A stretch of DNA of 64,000 bases from DATFKA01 sp042095835 (GCA_042095835.1 JBELML010000014.1:16279-80278), one strand, 5' to 3'; shown: positions 33,654-42,435, counted from the first letter of the stretch. Program-made: numbers and translations. The notes: a model not told the origin generated them from the sequence alone.

Positions 33654-35503
33654 TCCATATTGAGAAATTTCTCATACCACCGTTCCTGATAGGTCATCTC
33701 CAAAATACGCCCCTCGAGTTCGTCGGTCAGTAAGTAAAGTTTGCCATTAGGGCTTTGCTTGACCTTTCTCAAGCGGACAGGCTCCTCCTGCATAAGGCTG
33801 GTCTCCTCGAATAATTGCCTACCACGAATCACTCTAAAACTCCATAAGCTGCCTTCAGAAAGACCAGGAACGAGTAATCTATTCCTGAGGTATTTTATGC
33901 GCCTACCTCTATAGAAATGCAAGCCCGTTGGTGCGATGGTTTGCTTCCAGCTGATGACGTGTGGCATATAGTCCTCTATCTCCAAGTCAGGAGGTGTGTA
34001 GTCTTCGTCTCTATAGGTGCCAGTCGTTTTGATAGGCCATCCATAATTAGCGCCTGGTTTGAGCACGTTGATCTCATCGCCACTGCGCGAACCGTGGTCG
34101 GTAAACCAAATGGCTTTGTCAGTGGGGTTAATGGCTAAACCTTGCGTCGCTCGAACTCCAATTGCGAAAGTACCAGGAATAGCCGCTCTACCAAAACGCG
34201 GATTATCAGCTGGAATGCTGCCATCAGGATTGATTCGATAAATCATACCTCTAGCATCAGTAGGGTCTTGAGCAACGGGAAGGCTTGGTTGATCCTTTTC
34301 ATTATAAAAGCGCTCCCCTACACTGATATATAGTCTATCATCTGGCCCCCAGATCATGCCACCACCGTAGTGGAATCGGTCTGTACGAGCAGGCGCTATA
34401 TCGAGTAGAACTTTATGATTGACTAGGGAATCATTACGTACTTGGGCTCGAATTACTTTGGTTGTGGTTCCCTCTTCTTTTTGAGCTGCATAGGATAGGT
34501 AAACCCATCGATTGAAATTGAATTTGGGATCGAGTAGGATTTCAAACAATCCAGCATTATCTCTTTCATCTTTCGCTCTGATATCTTTGACTAAGTCAAC
34601 GGGTAAGTTTTTGAGGGCCTTTCTTTCTTGACTTTTTAAATTGGCTTTAATGAGGCCACCATCTTTTTCGGTGATGAGTGCAATACTGTCATTTTGAAAA
34701 GCAATACTCCAAGGATGTTTTAAGTCCGAAACGACAGTCTCGTACTTAAATCGAGGTTGGGTTAATGGCTCTTTGAGTAGGCTTATCGGAATCATCATCA
34801 AGATGAAAAGAAAATAACCAAGGAGAACGGTGATCGGGCCGAGCAACCAGGATGGGAGGTCTTTTTCCATTTTCCAATAGACCCAAGTATTGAGGATCAT
34901 CAATAGAATTAAATTCTCGATACTGAAAATAGGGATAGCGCTATTTCTGATATTAAGCAGGATAATACCCAAGAAAGCTGCGTGGCCCACTACAAAGGCT
35001 TGGATTACTAAATGCTCTGTATATTTTCTTTTCCGGAAAAAAAGACTTGCTGGTAGTGAAAATGCAAAAATACTGAACAGCCAAAAATATTTACTATGAG
35101 AAAGTTGACCAAGGAAATAGCCAAACTTGTAGGAGGCCTCCAGACCTGCACCTATGGTACGGGAGCTAAATGGGCTGAGCACATTTTCATAATATTCTTT
35201 ATTGGGGCGGAGGTCATCAACAAAGTCTCCGATCAGCAGCAAGAGTGTCACTCCAATAAAAGCATAACTGATGGGATTGTAAACTTGTATTCTTTTTCCG
35301 TCTAGATAACCCCAGATGGTGTTTCTAAAATCTTTGGTGAGGTGAAAAAGGTTATACCAAAAACCCTTTTCTATATTGGTGATGGTTTTAAAGGTATTGG
35401 CGAGTAAGATTCGGAAAGTAAAGTCATGGGTCTCCCGTTTTTGCCCACAATTAGCGCAAAACCTTCCTCGTAATTCCGAACCGCAATTTTTACAAATATG
35501 CAT
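33650..35503 (-). CDS. DUF3667 membrane domain fused to PQQ-type sugar dehydrogenase domain
   Basis: Residues 1-30 hold a zinc-ribbon CKNC...CANC (Cys 4, 7, 16, 19), then a DUF3667 region with IEKGFWYNLFHLTKDFRNTI and four to five membrane helices up to about residue 243. From about 252 to 610 the protein is a six-bladed propeller of the glucose/sorbosone dehydrogenase (PQQ-dependent) family: GLFEILLDPKF, YLSYAAQ, HYGGGMIWGPDDRLYISVGER, NPDGSIPADNPRF, QGLAINP and NYGWPIKT. The two parts share one uninterrupted frame. The propeller should face the periplasm. The fusion is unusual. It overlaps the convergent YcxB-like gene by 4 bp. Confidence 0.9.
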   Translation of the reverse strand: MHICKNCGSELRGRFCANCGQKRETHDFTFRILLANTFKTITNIEKGFWYNLFHLTKDFRNTIWGYLDGKRIQVYNPISYAFIGVTLLLLIGDFVDDLRPNKEYYENVLSPFSSRTIGAGLEASYKFGYFLGQLSHSKYFWLFSIFAFSLPASLFFRKRKYTEHLVIQAFVVGHAAFLGIILLNIRNSAIPIFSIENLILLMILNTWVYWKMEKDLPSWLLGPITVLLGYFLFILMMIPISLLKEPLTQPRFKYETVVSDLKHPWSIAFQNDSIALITEKDGGLIKANLKSQERKALKNLPVDLVKDIRAKDERDNAGLFEILLDPKFNFNRWVYLSYAAQKEEGTTTKVIRAQVRNDSLVNHKVLLDIAPARTDRFHYGGGMIWGPDDRLYISVGERFYNEKDQPSLPVAQDPTDARGMIYRINPDGSIPADNPRFGRAAIPGTFAIGVRATQGLAINPTDKAIWFTDHGSRSGDEINVLKPGANYGWPIKTTGTYRDEDYTPPDLEIEDYMPHVISWKQTIAPTGLHFYRGRRIKYLRNRLLVPGLSEGSLWSFRVIRGRQLFEETSLMQEEPVRLRKVKQSPNGKLYLLTDELEGRILEMTYQERWYEKFLNMD

Positions 35504-35508
35504 ATGAT

Positions 35509-35916
35509 CTAACTATATATCGTACATACTAACTTTCGTGGGCCCGCATGGTTGCGAAATTCGCATAAATAAATGCCCTGCCAGGTACCTAAATTAAGCT
35601 TCCATTTGCTTACAGGAATAGAAATAGAAGAACCAATCATTGCCGCCTTGATATGGGCAGGCATATCATCAGGTCCCTCGATAGTATGGCTTAGAAAAGG
35701 AAGATTCTCTGGCACAAGGTAGTTAAAAATAGATTCAAAATCGGTACGTACATCAGGATCAGCATCTTCGTTGATGGTGATTGCGGCTGAAGTATGCTTG
35801 ATAAAAACATGTAGTAATCCCGTACCTGGCAAATCTAGTTGCTTGCTGACCATATCTGTGATCAAATGGTAGCCTCTGGGGAAAGCTGGCAGTGTGATTT
35901 CTGTCTGTATGACCAT
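35509..35916 (-). CDS. YjbQ-family protein (UPF0047)
   Basis: This 135-residue protein carries the UPF0047/YjbQ signature: a central GLLHVFIKHTSAAITINEDADPDVRTDFE and a C-terminal GTWQGIYLCEFRNHAGPRKLVCT. These proteins form trimers; some have weak thiamine-phosphate synthase activity in vivo, but their role is not settled. It is 5 bp upstream of the DUF3667 fusion gene on the same strand, probably one message. Confidence 0.92.
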   Translation of the reverse strand: MVIQTEITLPAFPRGYHLITDMVSKQLDLPGTGLLHVFIKHTSAAITINEDADPDVRTDFESIFNYLVPENLPFLSHTIEGPDDMPAHIKAAMIGSSISIPVSKWKLNLGTWQGIYLCEFRNHAGPRKLVCTIYS

Positions 35917-35981
35917 TTTTAATCCTAAGATAACACCATTTTGTTCTGTTCAAAATATCTAAATTCTATCTTTGGTAGTTT

Positions 35982-36023
35982 AGGAACGGATAAAGAATTA
36001 ACTAATCAATTTTGATGGAATCT
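35982..36023 (+). repeat. Lone arm of the B-type inverted-repeat element
   Basis: This stretch, which starts GGAACGGATAAAGAATTAAC and contains ATTTTGATGGAATCTTTT, matches single arms of the B elements at 7585-7747 and 63752-63916. The ATTTTGATGGAATCTTTT part is identical to one arm and the AACGGA.AAAGAAT part to the other. The second half of the element is absent. The MITE at 36033 begins immediately beyond it, so an insertion into a partial B element is likely. Confidence 0.6.
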
Positions 36024-36294
36024 TTTACCCATTAGGGCAAACGCATTAAAATAAAAACTTAAAAAGAAATGCTTATTACCCGAAATTAAGTGAGAAAAAG
36101 GTGATAAGCGAAGTGCGGGATGCCGCCTAGGCACTGTTCGAGTGGAACGAGTTTGGCTAGGCAAGATTTTTTTGCTTCGTTTTTGTATCGAATGACAAAA
36201 ATGAAGATGCTAGAGCGGTTTTGAATTGGAGTGTCAGTAGGAATTATAAAAAATTGCAGGGTAATTTTTTTGGGCGTTTGCCCTATTTACCCAT
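36024..36294. mobile_element. MITE with 12-bp terminal inverted repeats and 9-bp target duplication
   Basis: The element proper is 36033-36285 (253 bp). Its ends are perfect 12-bp inverted repeats: TAGGGCAAACGC at 36033-36044 and GCGTTTGCCCTA at 36274-36285. It is flanked by a 9-bp direct repeat, TTTACCCAT, at 36024-36032 and 36286-36294. That combination is the hallmark of a transposed non-autonomous element. No coding capacity is seen; an internal hairpin (CTTCGTTTTTGT/ACAAAAATGAAG, one mismatch) is present near 36175-36210. It lies 24 bp before the HAD gene start, so it separates that gene from its former upstream region. Confidence 0.85.
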
Positions 36295-36318
36295 TCCTTA
36301 AAAAATAAAACAAAAAAT

Positions 36319-36987
36319 ATGCTTAAAATAAATGGTAAAACGATCAAAGGTGTCATCTTCGATATGGATGGTACGATGATTGACAATATGATGGTCCACC
36401 ACCGGGCTTGGCAGCGCATCCTAGCCAAATATGGCGTAGACTTGCCATTAGAAGAAGTCAAAAAACGTATCCACGGCGTCAATAAAGAAATTTTAAAACG
36501 AGAGTTTGGCGATCGTTTCACAGAAGAAGATCGGATCAAAATATCAGCAGAAAAGGAGGCTGCTTATCGGGAGATCTTTAAGCCACAGTTGCGTTTGATC
36601 GAGGGTTTAGATGCCTTTTTGCAACAGCTCAAAGCAGCCAATATTCCAATGGCCATTGGTACTGCCGCACCAGGAGAAAATGCAGACTTTGTGATGGAGG
36701 AGCTCCAATTGCGTTCTCTATTTCCGACTGTTGTACACGCTGGTCACGTCAGTAAAGGCAAACCCGATCCTGAAGTTTTCGAAAAAGCGGCCGCAGGCAT
36801 AGGCGTAGCCCTAAAAGATTGCCTCGTTTTTGAAGATAGCCCCACTGGTGCCGAAGCCATCCATCGAGGTGGAGCGACTGCCATCTTGGTAACGACCACC
36901 CACGACCCCGAAGAGTTTGCTCATCTACCTAATGTAGCCCGTTTTATTAAAGACTTTACAGCAATCAATTTGGAGGTGTATATGTAG
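36319..36987 (+). CDS. HAD-superfamily phosphatase, beta-phosphoglucomutase-like
   Basis: This 222-residue protein shows the HAD motifs: IFDMDGTMIDNMMV (Asp15 nucleophile, Asp17), a cap domain with helical LEEVKKRIHGVNKEIL, motif II IGTAAP, motif III lysine in VSKGKPDPEVF, and motif IV CLVFEDSPTGAEAIHRGGA. It resembles beta-phosphoglucomutase and sugar-phosphatase members of subfamily I. The substrate is not determined. The last codons run into a 32-bp tandem repeat, and a MITE lies just upstream. Confidence 0.9.
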   Translation: MLKINGKTIKGVIFDMDGTMIDNMMVHHRAWQRILAKYGVDLPLEEVKKRIHGVNKEILKREFGDRFTEEDRIKISAEKEAAYREIFKPQLRLIEGLDAFLQQLKAANIPMAIGTAAPGENADFVMEELQLRSLFPTVVHAGHVSKGKPDPEVFEKAAAGIGVALKDCLVFEDSPTGAEAIHRGGATAILVTTTHDPEEFAHLPNVARFIKDFTAINLEVYM

Positions 36988-37065
36988 TGACATGGAGATG
37001 TGTACATATAGTGACGTTGTGATATGGAAATTTGTATATGTAGTGATGTTGTGACATGGAGATGT
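36978..37065 (+). repeat. Degenerate 32-bp tandem repeat
   Basis: Three units follow one another: 36978-37001 (24 bp, lacking an 8-base internal stretch), 37002-37033 and 37034-37065 (32 bp each). They share GTAYATRTAGTGA...GTGAYATGGARATKT. The first unit overlaps the last codons and stop of the HAD gene. It is too short and irregular for a CRISPR. Confidence 0.7.
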
Positions 37066-37086
37066 GGATCATCTACAAGATGTGCT

Positions 37087-37941
37087 CTATTTATGTTGCT
37101 CTAGGTCTAGTACTTCTTTTAGGGTGATGACTTCCCAGGAGCGTAGGACTTGTTTGACTTGTTTGACGCGTTTGCCTGCGATGGCGATGAGGGTGCTTTC
37201 GGGATTATTAGAACTGTTGAAAAGGTTTTTAGCGCTATAATATTCAGGCTTTGGAGAGGAATCTAGCATTCTGTTTCTGGTAGCGTTGGACCAGATTTCG
37301 AAGGCCATTCCTTCTTGTTTGGCCATCTTTTCAAGGAGATTGATATCTGCTTCGGAGGCTTCTACAATAATGGCAGAGAAGGTATGGTAAAAGGCTCTTT
37401 TGAAGAGATGAAGCTCTGGATAGATCGGTATTTTTTTATGTTCAAAAATAGCGTAGCCTAAACTGTTGCGATCAAAAAGTAGGAAATCGCCAAAAGATCG
37501 ATCCGATTCTGGGTGAGGAATACTGATAATTCGACCGCATACAGGATTATACGGTTTGACCCAGATAATTTCATAGATGCCATTATGTAGAATTTGAACG
37601 GCAGCCACAGATTCTAGAGGCTTTTGATTCCAACCAAATTTATTCCATATGCGTTTTGCTTGGCGGAGTTTTCCATTAGCGAAAGCTGCGATACTCAGAT
37701 CCCACCAAGCTTCTTGTTGACTAGGGTCTAGAGCGACGGCTTTTTTATTGTAATGGGCTACGGCCTTCCACTCCTTTCTGCTTTTGTAGACCTTGGCAAG
37801 GAATAAATGTGGTGCTAGCCACTCAGGAGTTTGTTTGATCAATAGCTTCAGGACTTTCACCGTGTGATAAACGTCCCCTTGCTGATGGTATTCCTCAGCG
37901 CTGGAGAGTAAATCAAGATGCTGTTGATCTGGAAGAAACAC
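37087..37941 (-). CDS. TPR-containing protein with uncharacterised C-terminal domain
   Basis: The 284-residue product has two to three tetratricopeptide-like helix pairs in its first ~110 residues (HLFLAKVYKSRKEWKAVAHYNKKAVALDPSQQEAWWDLSIAAF). The following ~170 residues have no motif I recognise, although they are alternating alpha/beta with PYNPVCGRIISI and FGDFLLFDRNSLGYAIF. It uses a GTG start, the only one that fits. It is isolated between the HAD gene and the polysaccharide genes, which run in the opposite direction. Confidence 0.6.
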   Translation of the reverse strand: MFLPDQQHLDLLSSAEEYHQQGDVYHTVKVLKLLIKQTPEWLAPHLFLAKVYKSRKEWKAVAHYNKKAVALDPSQQEAWWDLSIAAFANGKLRQAKRIWNKFGWNQKPLESVAAVQILHNGIYEIIWVKPYNPVCGRIISIPHPESDRSFGDFLLFDRNSLGYAIFEHKKIPIYPELHLFKRAFYHTFSAIIVEASEADINLLEKMAKQEGMAFEIWSNATRNRMLDSSPKPEYYSAKNLFNSSNNPESTLIAIAGKRVKQVKQVLRSWEVITLKEVLDLEQHK

Positions 37942-38133
37942 GATAATTATGATTTTTAGAGATTACCAAAGTAATAGAAATTTTGCATACCTCGCCATTC
38001 TTTCCGAACGGAACAATATAGAGCAGCGAAGCAGCGATGTCACTATTCGTCGCATCTTCAGGTAAACATGCAAGCTCAAGCGCTTGGATTTTTCTACTTT
38101 TGCGCACAATTCAATCATTCATTCCAATATTAG

Positions 38134-39240
38134 ATGGATAACAAGACGAATCTGCTCGGAATTATCAAAACCCTTTTCAAGTGGCGATGGCCGCTTTTGA
38201 TTATAGGTGCTGCGACTTTTGTAGGCGCCTGCCTGATTTCGCTTCTTTTGCCCAACTACTATGAAGCAAGTACCGTATTTTATGCGGCAAGTGAAGATTT
38301 GGCAAAGCCAGAAAGCCTTTTTGCCGAAAGAGGCTCCAATATAAAAACCCAATATTATGGGAACGAGGATGACGTCGAAAGGCTGATCACCGTCGCACAA
38401 TCCAATGAGCTCAAAGATTATTTGATTACGGAATTTGATTTGTATACGCACTACAAAATTGAAGCTACCAGTAAAAATGCCAAATATCGACTCCGCAAGA
38501 AAGTCAATAAATATTATGATATCATGAAGACCGATCGGGATGCTTTGCGGCTGTCTTTTGAGGACAAAGATCCCGCTTTTGCTGCTACCATTGTTAAATC
38601 GGCTCGCGGACAAATAGAAGAGATTGCGATTGGGTTGATTAAAAAGAATATTGCCAATTCAGTAGAAGCTAATCGACAGAACATCAAGGACAAATCGGTC
38701 CAGTTAAAAGAGGCAGGAGATAGCTTAACTATACTGCGTGAAAAATATGGAATATATAATGGGCCAACGCAAACAGAAGAATTTGCCACCTTGGTCACTT
38801 CTAGTGAAATCTCCTTGAATAATGAACGTGCTAGATTGGATCAACTGAAAAATGCCCGAGGGATCAAGCGAGATACGATCAGCTATTTGACGGCAAAAGT
38901 AAAAGGGATGGAAATTGCTATGGACTCCTTGAAAAAGAGGTCTGCGCGCTTCCGAGAAGGTATTATTCCAGTTTTGAATTTAGAAAAAACCTTCTTCGAG
39001 CTAGGTCAACGTATCGCAGAAGACCAAGAGCGCACTAGAGTGTTGGAGGCCACCTATAAAGCGGAGGTGCCTGGTGTACTTGTCGTTGAGGAAGCGGAAG
39101 TGCCCTTATATAAATCAAGGCCAAGTAGAAGTATATTAGTGGTACTAGCCACGCTCATAGTAGGTGTGTTTACTGCCTTTGGGATTCTATTGTTCGAGTA
39201 TTATAAAGATGTGAATTGGAAAGAAATTCTTGATGCCTGA
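38134..39240 (+). CDS. Wzz-like polysaccharide chain-length/export protein
   Basis: This 368-residue inner-membrane protein has the topology of polysaccharide co-polymerases: a helix near the N-terminus (WPLLIIGAATFVGACLISLLLP), a long helical periplasmic part with coiled-coil stretches (LKEAGDSLTILREKYG; ISLNNERARLDQLKNA), and a second helix near the C-terminus (SILVVLATLIVGVFTAFGILL) preceded by a PSRS-type proline motif. No tyrosine kinase domain is attached. It overlaps the O-antigen-ligase-like gene by 8 bp, so the two act together in surface polysaccharide assembly. Confidence 0.85.
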   Translation: MDNKTNLLGIIKTLFKWRWPLLIIGAATFVGACLISLLLPNYYEASTVFYAASEDLAKPESLFAERGSNIKTQYYGNEDDVERLITVAQSNELKDYLITEFDLYTHYKIEATSKNAKYRLRKKVNKYYDIMKTDRDALRLSFEDKDPAFAATIVKSARGQIEEIAIGLIKKNIANSVEANRQNIKDKSVQLKEAGDSLTILREKYGIYNGPTQTEEFATLVTSSEISLNNERARLDQLKNARGIKRDTISYLTAKVKGMEIAMDSLKKRSARFREGIIPVLNLEKTFFELGQRIAEDQERTRVLEATYKAEVPGVLVVEEAEVPLYKSRPSRSILVVLATLIVGVFTAFGILLFEYYKDVNWKEILDA

Positions 39241-40705
39241 TCTATTCCAACATATCTTCAAGGACTGGTCTCAACAACATTGGTTGGTGTGGGGCTTTGG
39301 TCTGTTGAGTATGCTCCTTTGCTGGATCGCTATTGCCACTGGATTCTATCCTATTGTCTTGTTGCCAATAGCATTGATCGTACTATATGTAGGTATAGTG
39401 AATTTTAGGGCTTTATTCTATCTTTTGATCATTTGTGTGCCTCTGTCTACAGAGATTGTTCTACCCAATGGATTTGGTACCGACCTGCCCACTGAGCCTT
39501 TGATGATTGGCCTGATGCTCATCGGGGTACTCTACTTTATACAAAAGGGACCAAAGGTCGACTTATCCTTTTTACTGCATCCTATTTCTTTATTGCTGTT
39601 GTTGCATTTGTTTTGGATTTATGTGACGACATTAAGTTCCAATTTGTTTTTTGTTTCGCTGAAGTTCTCTTTAGCGAAGACTTGGTATCTAGCCGTTTTT
39701 TACTTTTTGGCGGCCTACCTATTGAAAAATTTAAAGCAGCAGAAATTATTCCTTTGGTTACTTTTTGTGCCACTGTTGTTTACGGTAGCGGTGACTATGG
39801 TGCGGCATGCTGGCTATGGTTTTTCATTTGTAGGTATACACAAGGTGTTGCATCCTTTTCAGCGCAATCATGTCAACTACGCAGCGATGTTGGCTTATGT
39901 GCTTCCCTTTGTATGGTTTACCTGGCATCGTTTTCCGAAGTGGTCAAGGGTCTGGTGGTTTTTGCTCGGGAGTATCGCTTTGATGGTGGTGGCTGTCTAT
40001 TTATCTTTTACAAGAGCGGCCTATCTAGCTTTGCTGATTGCCGTAGGTACCTATTTTATTTTTAAATGGAAATTAATTCGCTATGCTTTGCTTGGTGCTT
40101 TGGTTGCCGTGGTGATAGGAGCTGCTTATTTGGTTCGGCACAACCAATACCTGGAGTATGCGCCCAATTATGATCGTACCGTCACCCACTACGAATTTGA
40201 CAACCTAGTAGAGGCGACCTATAATTTGGAAGATATTTCTACCATGGAGCGCTTATATAGATGGGTGGCCGCTTTGAATATGTCTCCCGAAGAACCTTGG
40301 GTGGGTTTTGGTCCGGGGAACTTTATCAACTTTTATGAATCCTACACCCTGAATACTTTTCGTACCTATGTCAGCCATAATCCAGAACGATCGGGTATTC
40401 ATAATTACTTTCTGATGATCCTGGTCGATCAGGGGATCATCGGCTTACTCCTCTTTTTGGTCTTTTCGGCTTTCCTTCTTATCAAAGGAGAGCAAATTTA
40501 TCATCAAACTCAAGGGCAGGCGCGGAAAGGCGTAGTGATGGCTTGCCTTTTAGCCTTGGTGGTGATCTATGCTTTTCTTATCATCAATGATTTGTTAGAA
40601 ACGGACAAGGTCGGCTCGATATATCTGGTTTGTATTGCCATCTTAGTGCAGACAGATTTGTATAATCAAAAGGAATTAAGAGCATATTCAAAAATTTATC
40701 CTTAG
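39233..40705 (+). CDS. O-antigen ligase/polymerase (Wzy-like) membrane protein
   Basis: This 490-residue protein has about 10-12 helices and the Wzy_C/O-antigen-ligase signature region in its second half: a loop with FGPGNF, and SHNPERSGIHNYFLMILVDQGIIGLLLFL, the H-N-Y-x-L-x-x-x-x-x-x-G pattern of the family. I chose the ATG at 39233; it overlaps the Wzz-like gene by 8 bp. It probably polymerises or ligates polysaccharide at the periplasmic face of the inner membrane. Confidence 0.85.
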   Translation: MPDLFQHIFKDWSQQHWLVWGFGLLSMLLCWIAIATGFYPIVLLPIALIVLYVGIVNFRALFYLLIICVPLSTEIVLPNGFGTDLPTEPLMIGLMLIGVLYFIQKGPKVDLSFLLHPISLLLLLHLFWIYVTTLSSNLFFVSLKFSLAKTWYLAVFYFLAAYLLKNLKQQKLFLWLLFVPLLFTVAVTMVRHAGYGFSFVGIHKVLHPFQRNHVNYAAMLAYVLPFVWFTWHRFPKWSRVWWFLLGSIALMVVAVYLSFTRAAYLALLIAVGTYFIFKWKLIRYALLGALVAVVIGAAYLVRHNQYLEYAPNYDRTVTHYEFDNLVEATYNLEDISTMERLYRWVAALNMSPEEPWVGFGPGNFINFYESYTLNTFRTYVSHNPERSGIHNYFLMILVDQGIIGLLLFLVFSAFLLIKGEQIYHQTQGQARKGVVMACLLALVVIYAFLIINDLLETDKVGSIYLVCIAILVQTDLYNQKELRAYSKIYP

Positions 40706-40788
40706 GGCTAAAATTTGCCCTTTTGCCTCTATAAGGAATGAGTCAATAATAAATTAAACATCTTTACTTGTTCTTTTGCCGCCCAGTT

Positions 40789-40947
40789 TCGTTAAAAAGC
40801 CTCGTTGATGCGCTGCATCGCCTGCGTTTTTTGCCTTACTGAACAGCAAAATACCTGCGTAAATCTTGTATACTTTATTAATGCCCTATTCCTAATTCGT
40901 TAAAAATGCTCGAAATAGCTAGGCTATTACTGCGCTTTTTGCCTTTT
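40789..40947. repeat. Two short hairpin repeats of the GTTAAAAAGCCTCG family
   Basis: Core 1, 40789-40837: CGTTAAAAAGCCTCG, a GATGC/GCATC stem, then GCGTTTTTTGCCTT. Core 2, 40897-40947: CGTTAAAAATGCTCG, an AATAGC/GCTATT stem, then GCGCTTTTTGCCTT. The flanks match the centres of repeats A2 (23756), B1 (7585) and B2 (63752), while the stem sequence differs each time yet stays complementary. Non-coding; between wzy-like and crcB in a 294-bp gap. Confidence 0.7.
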
Positions 40948-40999
40948 CTAGAGACAAAATCATCAAATTTTAACACCAAAAACAAAATTTAAACATGCT

Positions 41000-41362
41000 C
41001 TAAAGCCCGCCCAACTTGAGACCAAGATAGATGCCACCCAAGCCAAGGAGAAGGCTTAGCGCAATATTTCCTATCGCATGATTCGTCATGCCATTTTCCA
41101 GAAGGGCAAAATTCTCGTAAGCAAAAGTCGAAAAGGTGCTGAAGCCTCCACAAAACCCCGTCATCAATAAGTACTGCATACTGGGCTTCAGAAGCCCCTT
41201 GGCATTCATGGCTACTAAGTAACCTAGAATAATACAGGCCAAAATATTGGCTAATAAAGTTGCCCAGGGAAAAGTGTACGCTTGATTAGCTAATAGCTTG
41301 GCAATCCCATATCTGCAAATACTTCCTAATCCTCCGCCCAGAAATACCCAAAAAAAACTCAT
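41000..41362 (-). CDS. crcB: CrcB/Fluc fluoride exporter
   Basis: This 120-residue, four-helix protein has the Fluc signature set: GGGLGSICRYGIAKL near the start, FPWATLLANILACIILGYLVA with the conserved Asn, and MTGFCGGFSTFSTFAYENFALL with the phenylalanine box lining the pore. Fluc proteins work as dimers and export fluoride. It overlaps the MraY/WecA-family gene by 4 bp, an operon link without an obvious functional reason. No fluoride riboswitch was identified. Confidence 0.93.
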   Translation of the reverse strand: MSFFWVFLGGGLGSICRYGIAKLLANQAYTFPWATLLANILACIILGYLVAMNAKGLLKPSMQYLLMTGFCGGFSTFSTFAYENFALLENGMTNHAIGNIALSLLLGLGGIYLGLKLGGL

Positions 41363-42435
41363 TTGATGGCTAGCTTAGCTTGCTCCTTGTGTCGATGATA
41401 AACGGAGCGATGTAAAAAATAAGTCAATCCCAAGACGACCGCTAAAAGAATCAGTACAATATAACTTGCATTTAAAAACGAATCTAGTAAAAAGACTAAA
41501 CTGATTAAAAGTAAATTGGTCATTACCAGTACACCCGTCGCTTGTAGATGTGTACATCCTGCATCAATGAGCAAATGGTGGATATGTCTGCGATCGGGTT
41601 TAAATGGAGAGCCGCCCCGTAGGATGCGTGTAGTAAATACGCGCAGAGTGTCAAAAAGAGGGACTACCAGAATACCGATTGCAATAGCAGGACCTGCCTG
41701 GAAGCGATAAATCGAATCTTTGGCCAGTAAATAATTGTAATCAATAAATTTTAAAGCTAAAATGGCCACAGTTATACCTAGAATTAAGGAACCTGTGTCA
41801 CCCATAAATATTTTTGAAGGAGAGAAGTTATACTTCAGAAAAGCAAGCACAGCGCCTAGCGATGCCAAGGCTAAAATAGAGAACTCATAGTGACCAGCGA
41901 GATAAAACCATACGCCAAAAACGCTAAAAATAACGGCTGAAAGACTGCCAGCCAGCCCATCGATGCCATCAATGAGGTTGATCGCATTCATGATGACCAA
42001 AATAGTGAAAATGGATAAAGCGATGCCTAGCCAATTGGGTAAGCTACCATAAAACCCAGCAAGACCATAAAGACTATGTAGCTGTACGTCTGATTTCATC
42101 ACTAAAATAGAAGCAGCAAGAATTTGGGCAATCATTTTCTTATTAGCTGCTACTGGGGCTAAATCATCTTTGGCTCCAATTAGAAAAATTAAGATGAACG
42201 AGCACAATACATATTGCAGATTGATAAAAAAACTAGGCGGGGTCCACAGGACCATAGAAAAGATAATGCCTCCAAAAATAGCGATGCCTCCTAATGATGG
42301 AGTAGGTACCTGATGTGTACGTCTTTCATCTGGTTCGTCGCATAAATTTTTAGCCAAAGCTATCGAGATAATAGGTGGGATAGCAAAGTAGGTTAATGAA
42401 AAGGCGGTTGCAAAACATAGAACCAATTCGATCAT
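41359..42435 (-). CDS. MraY/WecA-family undecaprenyl-phosphate sugar-1-phosphate transferase
   Basis: This 358-residue protein has about 11 helices and the family motifs: DEPDERRTHQVPTPSLGGIAIF, LIGAKDDLAPV (acidic pair), NAINLIDGIDGLAGSLS with the Asp-Gly-(I/L)-Asp-Gly core, FLKYNFSPSKIFMGDTGSLILG, and PLFDTLRVFTTRILRGGSPFKPDRRHIHHLL with the His-rich loop of the WecA (GlcNAc-1-P) type rather than MraY. It probably starts O-antigen, teichoic-like or exopolysaccharide assembly on undecaprenyl phosphate. Upstream of crcB, overlapping by 4 bp. Confidence 0.93.
   Translation of the reverse strand: MIELVLCFATAFSLTYFAIPPIISIALAKNLCDEPDERRTHQVPTPSLGGIAIFGGIIFSMVLWTPPSFFINLQYVLCSFILIFLIGAKDDLAPVAANKKMIAQILAASILVMKSDVQLHSLYGLAGFYGSLPNWLGIALSIFTILVIMNAINLIDGIDGLAGSLSAVIFSVFGVWFYLAGHYEFSILALASLGAVLAFLKYNFSPSKIFMGDTGSLILGITVAILALKFIDYNYLLAKDSIYRFQAGPAIAIGILVVPLFDTLRVFTTRILRGGSPFKPDRRHIHHLLIDAGCTHLQATGVLVMTNLLLISLVFLLDSFLNASYIVLILLAVVLGLTYFLHRSVYHRHKEQAKLAIK

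Noticed and set aside
36978..37065. CRISPR-like array
   Set aside because: Units are contiguous, degenerate and without unique spacers; no cas genes are present.
40704..40725. Terminator after the Wzy-like gene (AGGGC/GCCCT plus T-run)
   Set aside because: The stem is only 5 bp and overlaps the stop codon; too weak to list.
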